The translations under genes and the position numbers were made by a program. The notes below the pieces were generated by a model. The model was given only the letters and a program-made list of their open reading frames with translations. It did no database searches and was not told where the DNA came from. Shown here one piece after another: positions 25,874 to 34,553 of a DNA stretch of 64,000 bases. Every line of letters begins with the position of its first letter. Within the stretch, counting starts at the first letter, position 1. This DNA comes from DATFNI01 sp963712305 (GTDB lineage: Bacteria > Bacteroidota > Rhodothermia > Balneolales > DATFMH01), in assembly GCA_963712305.1 (NCBI GenBank), contig CAVQHI010000002.1, positions 744,001 through 808,000 on the forward strand, given 5' to 3'.

Positions 25874-27232
25874 TCATCCCTCGGTTAATACAACTTTTTT
25901 TCCATTTGGCATCGCACGATACATCACAAAACTGCCATTCGAATCGCGAGAAGCCGTTATCGTCTTTTGATGCCCCCCCTGTGAGACCTTCACCATGCCC
26001 CAATCTTTTGGGACATAGGTTTTCAACGTCAGGGGCAGATCGTAAACAACCGGATTAAGAGCGTGCGTCAGGGTAACTGTAATTTCTTTTGGCGACTCCG
26101 CTGATTGCACACTGGCGGCTACACGCTCTCGCATATACTTTGTGACATCCTTAAATGTAGCTTCCCAGATATTGCCCTCTCGCTTTTTTATGTAGGAAAA
26201 ATACTCATCTAATTCCTGGTGCGTAAGAGGTTCCCATCCAATACCGTCAATACCATGGAATACCAATACCAGCCAGATATCATCTTTCTTTAATGCCGTA
26301 TCAACCCATGATTTCATCAAGCTCATCGAGGTTTTTGAAAGGGGGCCGCGTTGCCACTGTACATATTCCTTATGCGATTTTGTAGGATCAGCCTGGCTGG
26401 AACGGTCCAGTTCATCGAGGTAGGGTCGAGGCATGCGATTGCGCAACGCATGGTATAGCCGGTCTCCATATTGCATCACACGGCCATCTTCGATTCCAAA
26501 CGGACACTCTGCAGAAAAAGTGGCACCCGGACCAAGTCGATTCAGAATTTCTTCACGGCTATTTGCCAATTCATATTCCAGGTTTGTCGAATCGAGGACA
26601 CACAAATAAGAGTGGGAGACGCTGTGGCTGGCCATCTCGTGGCCTTCGTTCTGATACTTTTTCAATTCATTCCAGGTCACTAAATCGACATCCGGTTTGA
26701 TGTACAACACGTAATCGAGCAACTTCTTTGTTTCGACAGCTGTAGCGGAAGGTTTGAAATCACCGGCGCGAATTTTAGCATAACCTTCATCGATTGTCTT
26801 GTATGCCTGTTGAAGCTTCCCCTGTTCAAATAGTTCACCAGCACGAACATGGTATTTGTAGGTATCTGAATATCCTGAAAATCGAATGGCCGATGCACGC
26901 TCGAAGAAATTATCTTTATTCGTCGGGATTTTGGCCGTTTCGTCTATGATTTCTTTGACCGGGCGGCCGACAAACTTCGGCTTATACTGCGAGCCGGGAA
27001 CTGAACCCGTTATCACAAAAAAAGTCCCTTTAAACCCATACTTATCCATGATCGGCAGGGCGACACGAAACTGGTTTATCGTATTATCATCATAAGTAAG
27101 AGAAACGGCGACCTTTTTGCCATCCTGCCATTTAGTGATTTTGGTGTGACCAACATTCACTGCTGTTTGAGCATATGAGAAACAGGACGTGATGAAGATG
27201 GTGATGATAACGGTAATGATCTTTTTCATCAT
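25874..27232 (-). CDS. Secreted polysaccharide deacetylase family protein
   Basis: The protein has a signal peptide (KKIITVIITIFITSCFSYAQ split at the AQ) and a NodB-like deacetylase domain. The catalytic start motif is SLTYDDNTINQF, a variant of TFDDG, followed by FKGTFFVIT; the metal-binding pair H-x3-H appears as MASHSVSHSYL. About 452 residues is longer than the minimal NodB domain, with a C-terminal beta-rich extension (from about residue 375) that may bind carbohydrate. ATG 27232 is chosen because it places the signal peptide at the N-terminus. The substrate, perhaps a cell wall or environmental glycan, is not known. Confidence 0.82.
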   Translation of the reverse strand: MMKKIITVIITIFITSCFSYAQTAVNVGHTKITKWQDGKKVAVSLTYDDNTINQFRVALPIMDKYGFKGTFFVITGSVPGSQYKPKFVGRPVKEIIDETAKIPTNKDNFFERASAIRFSGYSDTYKYHVRAGELFEQGKLQQAYKTIDEGYAKIRAGDFKPSATAVETKKLLDYVLYIKPDVDLVTWNELKKYQNEGHEMASHSVSHSYLCVLDSTNLEYELANSREEILNRLGPGATFSAECPFGIEDGRVMQYGDRLYHALRNRMPRPYLDELDRSSQADPTKSHKEYVQWQRGPLSKTSMSLMKSWVDTALKKDDIWLVLVFHGIDGIGWEPLTHQELDEYFSYIKKREGNIWEATFKDVTKYMRERVAASVQSAESPKEITVTLTHALNPVVYDLPLTLKTYVPKDWGMVKVSQGGHQKTITASRDSNGSFVMYRAMPNGKKVVLTEG

Positions 27233-27427
27233 AATTATGAGCTGGTTACAGACACTCCACAAAATTAATTCGTATTAGTATATATAGAATTAACTGATTT
27301 CAAGCAAAGTGGATATAGAGAGAATTGGAAATTGGATAAACAGAGAATTGTCTCCCCTGAAACATGCCAAAGAATACCGACTGTCCCATCCAAATAACCT
27401 GATAATCAATATCTAATTTCCTAAGGT

Positions 27428-28573
27428 TCAGTCAAAGATCCAGCGATAAGTCCGATGGGTCTTATGATGGACGCATCCCAAAGCCTCGACACTTCTTCTC
27501 ATAAGCCAGTTTTTCTCGCTGATCCATGCGCCTTCGAGACGTTCCATTTGCGGATGATTTTTTCGTATCGCTTCGATGCCTTTTACAAAGATCAACGCTT
27601 CAAGTCCCAGTTTCCGAAAACGCGGCATAGTCCCGAAAGCCATGACTCTCAATCTTTTGACGTTTTTTTTGAACTGCATCAACTGAGGCAGATGCCAGGG
27701 ACGAATGCGACCACCTGTTTTGACAAGCAGTTCATTCAGATCAGGAAAATCGGCAATGAATGAAGCAGGTTCACCCTTAACAAAGGCCAACCAGCTCGTA
27801 TGAGGCAGGATGAGTTGCTTAAGATCGGCGACCATCTTTTGCATGACTTCAGGCGTGATTTCGGTAAATTCATTTTCACGTTCCATGATATCCTGGTTGC
27901 TCCAGGCAGCGTTGTAAATCTGGCGGATATATTCACCGTCCTGCTCAATCGTCTCAGGAGTGATAGTCCGGTAAGTGATGCCATCACGACCATCCAACCG
28001 GTCGGCAATGTAGGTCATACGTTCCGGGAATGGTTTGTCAAAACGCCGCTCATAGCTATAATGATCATCCCACTTTTCAGCATGTGTCGCTTCTATCATT
28101 TCCTTGTAATAGGGCGGATGGTAAGGCATTCCAAACAGCGGAGGATCTTCGTAATTCTCTACCAGCAGGCCCCAGTGATTGTCATTTTCCCCGAAGTTGA
28201 TGGGACCACGCATCGCCCAAAAGCCACGTTGCCTGTGCCATTCTGCTGCAAATCGAAGAATAGCACGCAGCAAACCAGGATCTTCTTCCATCTCTAAAAA
28301 ACCGATGCCTCCCATCCTCGGCTGATATAAATCGGCAGTCTTGTGATTGATCATCAAAGCAAAGCGACCAACAACATATTTACTATTATACACCAGGAAT
28401 CGTTCGCACTCGCCATGCTTAAAAAATGGATTCTTCTTACGGTCAAAAATATTTTCAATCTGGCCGTAAAGTGGCGGCCGCCAGTTTGGGTATGGTTTGT
28501 AAAGTTGGAAAGGCAGTTTGTGAAATGCCCTTATTTCATTTGCAGATACAACTTTTTCGATTATGTACGCCAT
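27428..28573 (-). CDS. Conserved protein with GNAT-like fold (YghO-type)
   Basis: I recognise the general pattern of a conserved family related to N-acetyltransferases (similar to E. coli YghO), not a specific function. The 381-residue soluble protein begins with FHKLPFQLYKPYPNWRPPL, has the strongly conserved-looking MRGPINFGENDNHWGLLV at about 126-143, and ends with a GNAT-like second half that includes RVMAFGTMPRFRKLGLEAL and GAWISEKNWLM. No signal peptide or membrane segment is seen. It has its own spacer on both sides and reads away from the M49-like gene. Confidence 0.6.
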   Translation of the reverse strand: MAYIIEKVVSANEIRAFHKLPFQLYKPYPNWRPPLYGQIENIFDRKKNPFFKHGECERFLVYNSKYVVGRFALMINHKTADLYQPRMGGIGFLEMEEDPGLLRAILRFAAEWHRQRGFWAMRGPINFGENDNHWGLLVENYEDPPLFGMPYHPPYYKEMIEATHAEKWDDHYSYERRFDKPFPERMTYIADRLDGRDGITYRTITPETIEQDGEYIRQIYNAAWSNQDIMERENEFTEITPEVMQKMVADLKQLILPHTSWLAFVKGEPASFIADFPDLNELLVKTGGRIRPWHLPQLMQFKKNVKRLRVMAFGTMPRFRKLGLEALIFVKGIEAIRKNHPQMERLEGAWISEKNWLMRRSVEALGCVHHKTHRTYRWIFD

Positions 28574-28793
28574 GCGTGCATGTTTGTCCTTAGGGTAATG
28601 ATTCCGTCCGAAGGATTTCTTCGAAGCAAGTTTTTAACGTGATTAATATACATAAAATGGCGACTTTGAAAAGAGACGGGCTGATTACAACACCGCGACA
28701 GATTTATGAGGAATCAATTTCTAATTTTTTCGAGCCATAGCAAATCTCTATTTTCATCGAGCTGGCTTTTTAATGTAATATGAGGGTCTAAAA

Positions 28794-30479
28794 ATGATTA
28801 AAAGAAATATAAAACATTGGCTTATGGTCGGTGGTCTTGCACTTGCTGTGGGAACACAAGCCTGTTCTCAGAAAGGCGATTCAGGATCTGAAGCTGCAAT
28901 GTCACAAACTTCCAGTGATACCACAATGTCGATTCAGCAGCGGCTCGATCAATACACAACAGTGAAACTCACTGCTGATTTGAGCAAGCTGACGGACAAT
29001 CAGAAGAAGATGATTCCTCTGCTCATCGATGCAGCCAAAGCAATGGATGATATCTATTGGCAGGAAGCTTATGGAAATAAGGATTCGTTGCTTTCAAATC
29101 TTGCTAATCAACAGTACGTCGATTATGCGAAGATCAATTATGGTCCATGGGATCGGCTGCTCGATAACAAACCGTTCGTGCCTGGAGTTGGTCCGAAGCC
29201 TGACGGTGCCAATTTCTACCCCCAAGATATGACCAAGCAAGATCTCGAATCCTCGAACGCAAAAGACTTGAAAAGTTTGTACACGCTTGTTCGGCGCAAT
29301 GATCAGGGTAAGCTTTATGCAATCCCGTATCATGAGGCATTTGCTGAAAAAACGAAATATGCAGCCGAAAAACTTCGGGAGGCAGCAAAATTGGCTAAAG
29401 ATCCGGGACTCAAAAAGTACCTTAGTCTTCGCGCCCAGGCTTTGCTGACGGATGATTATCAGAAAAGTGATTATGCATGGCTTGATATGAAGAATAATGC
29501 TCTCGATGTTGTAATCGGTCCGATAGAGACATATGAGGACCAGCTTTTTGGATACAAGGCTTCACATGAAGCATATGTACTGCTCAAAGATCAAAGCTGG
29601 AGTGAGCGTCTGTCACACTATGCACAGTTTCTTCCTGTATTACAGAAAGAGCTGCCTGTTCCTGAAAAATACAAACAGGAAAAACCAGGTACGGACTCAG
29701 ACCTGAATGCTTACAATGTTGTGTACTATGCGGGTAATGCCAATGCGGGTGCCAAGACCATCGCCATCAATTTACCGAACGATGAAGAGGTACAGCTCAA
29801 AAAGGGAACACGCCGCCTGCAGCTCGAAAATGCCATGCGAGCCAAGTTTGACAAGATATTGGTCCCGATCGCCAATGTGCTGATTGCTCCTGACCAGCGT
29901 CAGTATGTCGACTTTAATGCGTTCTTCAACAATACCATGTTCCACGAGGTCGCACATGGTTTAGGGATCAAAAAAACAATCGATGGCAAAGGGACTGTCC
30001 GTGAGGCACTCAAAGAGGAGGCTTCAGCCCTTGAAGAAGGCAAGGCGGATATCGTGGGCCTGTTTATGGTTACCAAGCTGATGAAACAAGGCGAGATCAC
30101 AAATGCCAACCTGAAACAGCATTATGTAACATTCCTGGCAAGCATATTCCGCTCTGTACGTTTTGGTGCTGCCGACGCACACGGTATTGCCAATATGCTT
30201 CGTTTCTACTTTTTTGAGGAGCATGGAGCTTTTACCCGGGATCCTGACACCGGCACCTATAGTGTGAACTTCGACAAGATGCAGGACGCAATGGATGCCC
30301 TTTCTCAAAAGATCCTGACATTGCAGGGTGACGGCAATTACCCGGCCGTCAAAGAATGGGTTGAGAAAGACGGACACATCGGTCCACAGCTTCAGAAAGA
30401 TTTGCAACGTCTGACCAGGGCCAATATCCCGAAAGATGTCATCTTTGATCAGGGCAATTCAGTACTGGGTTTGAAATAA
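28794..30479 (+). CDS. M49-like zinc metallopeptidase lipoprotein
   Basis: A lipoprotein signal ends in GTQAC (Cys24), so the protein is probably attached to the membrane. The catalytic zinc site is HEVAHGLG with His384, Glu385 and His388, and the third ligand is Glu414 or Glu415 in SALEEGKADIVGLF. This arrangement (HExxH followed by GxG, then LEExKAD) is that of the branch of dipeptidyl-peptidase III relatives (family M49) fused to Nudix domains in plants, rather than classical DPP III with HExxGH. The length of 561 aa is near the family norm. Substrate is unknown. A hairpin terminator follows. Confidence 0.75.
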   Translation: MIKRNIKHWLMVGGLALAVGTQACSQKGDSGSEAAMSQTSSDTTMSIQQRLDQYTTVKLTADLSKLTDNQKKMIPLLIDAAKAMDDIYWQEAYGNKDSLLSNLANQQYVDYAKINYGPWDRLLDNKPFVPGVGPKPDGANFYPQDMTKQDLESSNAKDLKSLYTLVRRNDQGKLYAIPYHEAFAEKTKYAAEKLREAAKLAKDPGLKKYLSLRAQALLTDDYQKSDYAWLDMKNNALDVVIGPIETYEDQLFGYKASHEAYVLLKDQSWSERLSHYAQFLPVLQKELPVPEKYKQEKPGTDSDLNAYNVVYYAGNANAGAKTIAINLPNDEEVQLKKGTRRLQLENAMRAKFDKILVPIANVLIAPDQRQYVDFNAFFNNTMFHEVAHGLGIKKTIDGKGTVREALKEEASALEEGKADIVGLFMVTKLMKQGEITNANLKQHYVTFLASIFRSVRFGAADAHGIANMLRFYFFEEHGAFTRDPDTGTYSVNFDKMQDAMDALSQKILTLQGDGNYPAVKEWVEKDGHIGPQLQKDLQRLTRANIPKDVIFDQGNSVLGLK

Positions 30480-30505
30480 CCAAAAGACCTGTCTCCGGAA
30501 TTATT

Positions 30506-30535
30506 AAGGCCGTTCTTTAATGGATGGCCTTTTTT
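30506..30535 (+). terminator. Intrinsic terminator after the M49-like gene
   Basis: AAGGCC (30506-30511) pairs with GGCCTT (30526-30531), followed directly by a T run. It lies about 27 bases beyond the stop codon and separates this gene from pfkA. Confidence 0.7.
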
Positions 30536-30662
30536 GCACCAGTAAGTAGCTTTTCTAATAATGTATATGAGATAAAGACAAGAAACAGATAGATTTCCTG
30601 TGAAACAGGTTGTAAGATTCACAAAATGTATTTGTTCAAGTAATTATTTTTTTGAGGGAATC

Positions 30663-31634
30663 ATGAAGAGATTAGCAGTTCTTACAAGTGGGGGGGACGC
30701 CCCGGGCATGAACGCCGCCATTCGTTCCGTAGTGCGGTCTGGACTTGAGGCCGGATTTGAGATGTTTGGTATTCATCACGGTTATGAAGGGCTTATGGAT
30801 GGTGATTTCGAACAACTGGATGATCGCGATGTATCCGGGATTATTCAGCTTGGCGGGACAATGCTCGGTAGTGCAAGAGCCCCCGAATTTAAAACAGATG
30901 AGGGGCAGGAACGGGCTCTTGAGCGATTGCGGATTTACCGGTTTAATGGACTAATCGTGATCGGGGGAAATGGATCTCAGACAGGCGCCTGTGCATTATC
31001 TCAGAAAGGATTTCCGGTTGTGGGTGTAGCATCAACTATCGATAATGATCTGTACGGTTCGGAAATAACCATTGGTGTTGATACCGCGTTGAATATTGCA
31101 CTGGAGGCTATCGACAGGTTGAAAGTGACAGCTGCATCCCATCATCGTGCATTTTTGGTGGAGGTTATGGGGCGTGATTGCGGATATCTGGCGTTAATGG
31201 CGGGCCTGGCGGGTGGAGCAGAAGCAGTGGTAATACCTGAGTACGACACTGAGCCTGATGTTGTTGCCAGGGAACTCATCGCTGCCTACAACCGCGGAAA
31301 GTCACATGGACTAATTGTCGTTGCCGAAGGAGCAAAATATAACATTATAGCGTTGCAAGACTATTTTAATAAACATAATGATCGTTTCGGTTTTGAGGTT
31401 CGATCGACGACACTGGGTCATGTTCAGCGCGGAGGAGCTCCCGGAGCTTTTGACCGTTTACTTGCCAGCCGGCTGGGAGCAGGAGCCGTTGCTCAGATCG
31501 ATGAAAGAGAACCCGGTATGTTGATCGGATTAATTAATGGCAAAATTGTGCCAACTCCATTAGTTGAGGTGGTCGCGAATAAAAAACCACTCGATCCGTA
31601 TTTGATCGAACTGGCACGCGTCCTTGCCCGCTAA
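30663..31634 (+). CDS. pfkA: 6-phosphofructokinase
   Basis: PfkA phosphorylates fructose-6-phosphate to the 1,6-bisphosphate. The N-terminus has LTSGGDAPGMNAAIRSVV, the catalytic loop is STIDNDLYGSE, the substrate region is VEVMGRDCGYLAL, and LGHVQRGGAPGAFDR follows. Length 323 aa matches bacterial ATP-PFK. The nucleotide motif reads IGGNGSQTGA: residue 103 is Asn where E. coli PfkA has the Mg-binding Asp103, while Gly104, typical of ATP-dependent enzymes, is kept. ATG 30663 follows a GAGGGA ribosome-binding site; the frame is open upstream to a GTG but those residues are not PFK-like. Confidence 0.93.
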   Translation: MKRLAVLTSGGDAPGMNAAIRSVVRSGLEAGFEMFGIHHGYEGLMDGDFEQLDDRDVSGIIQLGGTMLGSARAPEFKTDEGQERALERLRIYRFNGLIVIGGNGSQTGACALSQKGFPVVGVASTIDNDLYGSEITIGVDTALNIALEAIDRLKVTAASHHRAFLVEVMGRDCGYLALMAGLAGGAEAVVIPEYDTEPDVVARELIAAYNRGKSHGLIVVAEGAKYNIIALQDYFNKHNDRFGFEVRSTTLGHVQRGGAPGAFDRLLASRLGAGAVAQIDEREPGMLIGLINGKIVPTPLVEVVANKKPLDPYLIELARVLAR

Positions 31635-31769
31635 AATAAACCATCGATGGAATAGGGGGTGAAATATCTGAAATAGTTTTTAGATATATATACATTACTT
31701 ATTATTATACCGATTGGGAGTTGCCGAATTACTTCACTGATTGACCTGAAAACTTAAAATACGGGATGT

Positions 31770-32075
31770 ATGGACTCCAGACGTTTTAACAAACTGGTAG
31801 AGAAAGTAAGATGGGTACGAAATCACCGAATAATGCATGATCGTATTTGTCATGAAAACCTGGAGGAAAAACATGTTGTTTCGGCTATTCGGGAAAAGTT
31901 GAGTTTGAGTCAGGAACAACTGGCCGATTTGATCGGTGTTTTGTCGGAGGACGTTTATCAATGGGAGTATGGAATAACGGATCCCGAATGTGCCGAAAAA
32001 ATTGTTTTATGGATTGCATTGAACTACCCTGATGTTTTTCTTGAGGCGGCGAACACGATAAAACACCAGAAGTGA
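31770..32075 (+). CDS. Small XRE-type helix-turn-helix DNA-binding protein
   Basis: The 101-residue protein is basic at the N-terminus and has a C-terminal helix-turn-helix: VVSAIREKLSLSQEQLADLIGV followed by VYQWEYGITDP, the usual XRE/HigA-antitoxin-like pattern. The last helices contain ALNYPDVFLEAANTI, as in many antitoxin-type XRE proteins. No toxin-like gene lies next to it: the neighbours are pfkA and a convergent membrane protein. It may be an orphan regulator. Confidence 0.65.
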   Translation: MDSRRFNKLVEKVRWVRNHRIMHDRICHENLEEKHVVSAIREKLSLSQEQLADLIGVLSEDVYQWEYGITDPECAEKIVLWIALNYPDVFLEAANTIKHQK

Positions 32076-32147
32076 GTAATGTATCAATGTTTTCGGTAAT
32101 CTATTAAATAGCCAATTTCGGCATGATGATAGATGGTGGGTTGTTTT

Positions 32148-32504
32148 TCAAACTCTTAGTTGTTTTCTGTAGAACCAGTTAACGAGAAAAAGAATCCCCA
32201 TTAGAAACAATGTTCCGCAAAAGATCAGATAAGATACCCAGTGAAACCAACCGTAGATAAGCAGAAAATATATTCCAACTGCCGGAAACAGAACTCCGCC
32301 GATCCATTCCCATCTCCAGGAAATTGAGAGGACCAGAAGTATAATGGCTGTAGGGACGAGATGAATGAGGAGCACGATAATATTATCCCGAAATCCCTTT
32401 CCCTCGCCAAAAATATTGAGTGCAAAAATGGTAACATAAATAGTGAACAGGACACATAGTATCCTCGGACTCCAGAATAACCAACGTTTTGCCTGGTGTG
32501 TCAT
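32148..32504 (-). CDS. Small integral membrane protein, DUF7670-like
   Basis: The 118-residue protein has four hydrophobic helices (about 10-30, 40-60, 68-85 and 90-112) and almost no soluble part. The starting pattern RILCVLFTIYVTIFALNIFGEG, with a helix ending in GRG/GEG, resembles a conserved family of small membrane proteins annotated as DUF7670. Function is unknown. It stands between the small HTH gene (convergent) and the large XRE regulator (same strand). Confidence 0.65.
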   Translation of the reverse strand: MTHQAKRWLFWSPRILCVLFTIYVTIFALNIFGEGKGFRDNIIVLLIHLVPTAIILLVLSISWRWEWIGGVLFPAVGIYFLLIYGWFHWVSYLIFCGTLFLMGILFLVNWFYRKQLRV

Positions 32505-32617
32505 CTTTTATCTCCCGATTAATGGCAGTGAACGTTCACATGCAGTACTACAAGTATTTCACAGATCTTACTTAAAAATAGTTTAAAGTCAAAGTAATTG
32601 AAGAACAGTATATTTAA

Positions 32618-34123
32618 TTATGATTTATTTTTTTCAATGAATTCATGCAAGGCTACGTCTCTGACTTTTCTATGTTCCTGTTGTTTAAATATGTAAGGCT
32701 TGCCAACCCGTTCCCTGCAATCGGAAATGCCGCAGCGTTCACATGTTTCATTCACCTCGCGAATTGAAATGTCCGGATCATTCCAGAAGTTGACCTTTCT
32801 TTTAAAATCATCATTTATCAAAAAGCCAAGAGTGACGCAAGATGCCTTTTTCGGATTCAGTGATAGATTTCTGGCCAGTGATATGTTTAAATATTCATCT
32901 TCAGTACCGGCAAAGTGAGATCGTTGTGTTCTGATAATCGGAGAATGATCTGCTTTATCCCGATTATGATTTGCCAGTTCTTCAAGAATGGTTATAGTCA
33001 CCCAGCGACGGCAGTAGTGTTCATGTAATTCTGTACCATGCGGACCATGTAATCGTGAAAAATGCAATTCTTTAGTGAGAGTGTATTTCCCGGGTCCGGT
33101 TAATGGGGTATTGAAACGGAGAAAATAAAACTGGTTGAATTCCATGAATTCGGGAATCAGCTGCGCGATTCGGTGCAGCAACATTTCGGGTGTAGCGTTA
33201 TACCTGGCCAACAGTTTCAGAAAATACTCTTTATCAAGACGATCTTTAGCGAAAAAAATATTCAGGTCGTTGATTAATCGACCTCGATTTAACAGCAAGG
33301 CGCCGGCAAAATAAGAAGCCTTGAAATGATGAAAAACCTGATCAAATGATTTTACCTTGAGCCAGGTCGAGGTATATGAACGACTTTTTAGATTCATGAA
33401 CTGATGACCAATCTCACGACCAAGCACGAATGCACGTTGCGATGGAAGAAGATGGTTATTCACAAATAACTTTGGTTTCTTGCCGGGGATGAACACTGAA
33501 CGAAATCCCCGCAGTTCGGGATAATCACCGAGTTTCTGGTAATTGATTTCATAATGGTATGTATCGGTAAGAATTTGTTCCAGCTGTTCCGGCGACAAAC
33601 CTTTATCAGACGGGAGATCATAAGTTTGCAAAAATCGTTCGGCCTCGTTCTCAAGATCAGAGAAATAATTATTATGGACCTCCTGGTAAGAACGCAGCGC
33701 GGCAAAAAACACCTGCTCAACCTGGACATCATAATTCCGGGCTATTTCAACTAAGGTAGCCACTAAAGCAGAAAACCTTGTGGGATCTTCGGAAATAAGC
33801 GACATCAGATCACTGGCATCAATACCAAATAAATCAAATGGCAGGTCCTGCAACAGCGAAGTTTTCAACAAGTCAGCCAATGGATTGAGCTCGCTGTCGA
33901 GTTTAAGAGAAACTAGATCATCATAAGGAATTTCAAGAGCCTGGGAGATGGCCATGATCTTATCAGCCTTTGGATATTTCTTGCCCTTCTCTATTTCATT
34001 TAGGTAGGAAATCGACAGACCGCTGCGACCAGACAACTCTTTTAGTGAGTACTGACGATTCTGCCGGTTTTGTCTGATTTTAAGTCCCAGGATGAGACGC
34101 AGGTTTTTTTCGCTAATAGCCAT
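32618..34123 (-). CDS. XRE-family regulator with ImmA/IrrE-like domain (RamB/ScfR-like)
   Basis: The N-terminus is an XRE helix-turn-helix (LKELSGRSGLSISYLNEIEK). The centre resembles the ImmA/IrrE metallopeptidase-like domain, but the expected HExxH is REIGHQFM, so the first zinc-binding histidine is lost and proteolysis is unlikely. The C-terminus has a cysteine motif ETCERCGISDCRERVGKP like that of short-chain acyl-CoA responsive regulators (RamB, ScfR, PrpR types). Length 501 aa agrees with that class, so it may sense a metabolite and control carbon metabolism; this is inference. Half-sites AGCGAA/TTCGCT cluster around its own start, which suggests autoregulation. Confidence 0.78.
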   Translation of the reverse strand: MAISEKNLRLILGLKIRQNRQNRQYSLKELSGRSGLSISYLNEIEKGKKYPKADKIMAISQALEIPYDDLVSLKLDSELNPLADLLKTSLLQDLPFDLFGIDASDLMSLISEDPTRFSALVATLVEIARNYDVQVEQVFFAALRSYQEVHNNYFSDLENEAERFLQTYDLPSDKGLSPEQLEQILTDTYHYEINYQKLGDYPELRGFRSVFIPGKKPKLFVNNHLLPSQRAFVLGREIGHQFMNLKSRSYTSTWLKVKSFDQVFHHFKASYFAGALLLNRGRLINDLNIFFAKDRLDKEYFLKLLARYNATPEMLLHRIAQLIPEFMEFNQFYFLRFNTPLTGPGKYTLTKELHFSRLHGPHGTELHEHYCRRWVTITILEELANHNRDKADHSPIIRTQRSHFAGTEDEYLNISLARNLSLNPKKASCVTLGFLINDDFKRKVNFWNDPDISIREVNETCERCGISDCRERVGKPYIFKQQEHRKVRDVALHEFIEKNKS

Positions 34124-34140
34124 AATGAGTGTCTGGTGAA

Positions 34141-34155
34141 TTCGCTGTAAGCGAA
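34141..34155. promoter_or_regulatory. Probable operator: TTCGCT-GTA-AGCGAA
   Basis: A perfect inverted repeat of six-base arms with a three-base spacer lies 18 bases upstream of the XRE/ImmA-like regulator start codon. The same half-site recurs within the first codons of the gene (34109-34114) and in a second palindrome at 34229-34242. The position is what is expected for autoregulation. Confidence 0.6.
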
Positions 34156-34228
34156 ATTAAAAAAAGAAATGGAGAAAAGTGGATTCCGCTGACAATAAAA
34201 AATGATAGTTTTGCGAAAAATTATTTTT

Positions 34229-34242
34229 AGCGAAAATTCGCT
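34229..34242. promoter_or_regulatory. Probable operator: AGCGAA-AA-TTCGCT
   Basis: This second palindrome uses the same half-sites in the opposite arrangement with a two-base spacer. A further half-site TTGCGAAAAA is at about 34211-34220. It lies about 105 bases upstream of the regulator start and could also control a transcript leaving rightward, towards the candidate small RNA. Confidence 0.55.
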
Positions 34243-34390
34243 TGTGACAAATATTTTCTTTTCGTACAATATGACCAGTTAAGCAACTGCACTATTTCCA
34301 GGTTGTGCAGTTGTGGCTGCAATTTTTCATGAAATATTTTAAATAACTGACTGAATTTTCGCGGGACAAAGTGGCTATGGACTCGGACAA

Positions 34391-34536
34391 GGTCAAAATG
34401 AAAGCCCCGGATCGTTTACAGATCCGGGGCTGACCAAGAATGTCGCATCATCACGGTAACTCCCGAAATATCGGGACTACCTTTAAGGATTAACCCTTGA
34501 ACAAAAGCCCGAATCGTGATTGACTCGGGCTTTTTT
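34391..34536 (+). ncRNA. Candidate small RNA with three hairpins and a terminator
   Basis: Three stem-loops follow one another in a gene-free interval. The first is GGTCA (34391-34395) and GCCCCGGATC paired with GATCCGGGGC and TGACC (to 34435). The second is GGTA..TCCCGA paired with TCGGGA..TACC (about 34456-34481). The third is AAAAGCCCGA (34503-34512) paired with TCGGGCTTTT (34525-34534), followed by more T residues. The third is a good plus-strand terminator, yet no plus-strand gene lies upstream for more than 2 kb, which implies a short plus-strand transcript. No match to a known RNA family was recognised. Confidence 0.4.
34503..34536. terminator. Bidirectional terminator beside the glycosidase-like lipoprotein gene
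   Basis: A perfect ten-base-pair stem with a twelve-base loop and A/T runs on both sides lies 18 bases beyond the stop of the minus-strand gene at 34554. It can end that gene on the minus strand and, with the longer T run, a plus-strand transcript. Confidence 0.75.
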
Positions 34537-34553
34537 ATGTTCTGGATTTTTAA

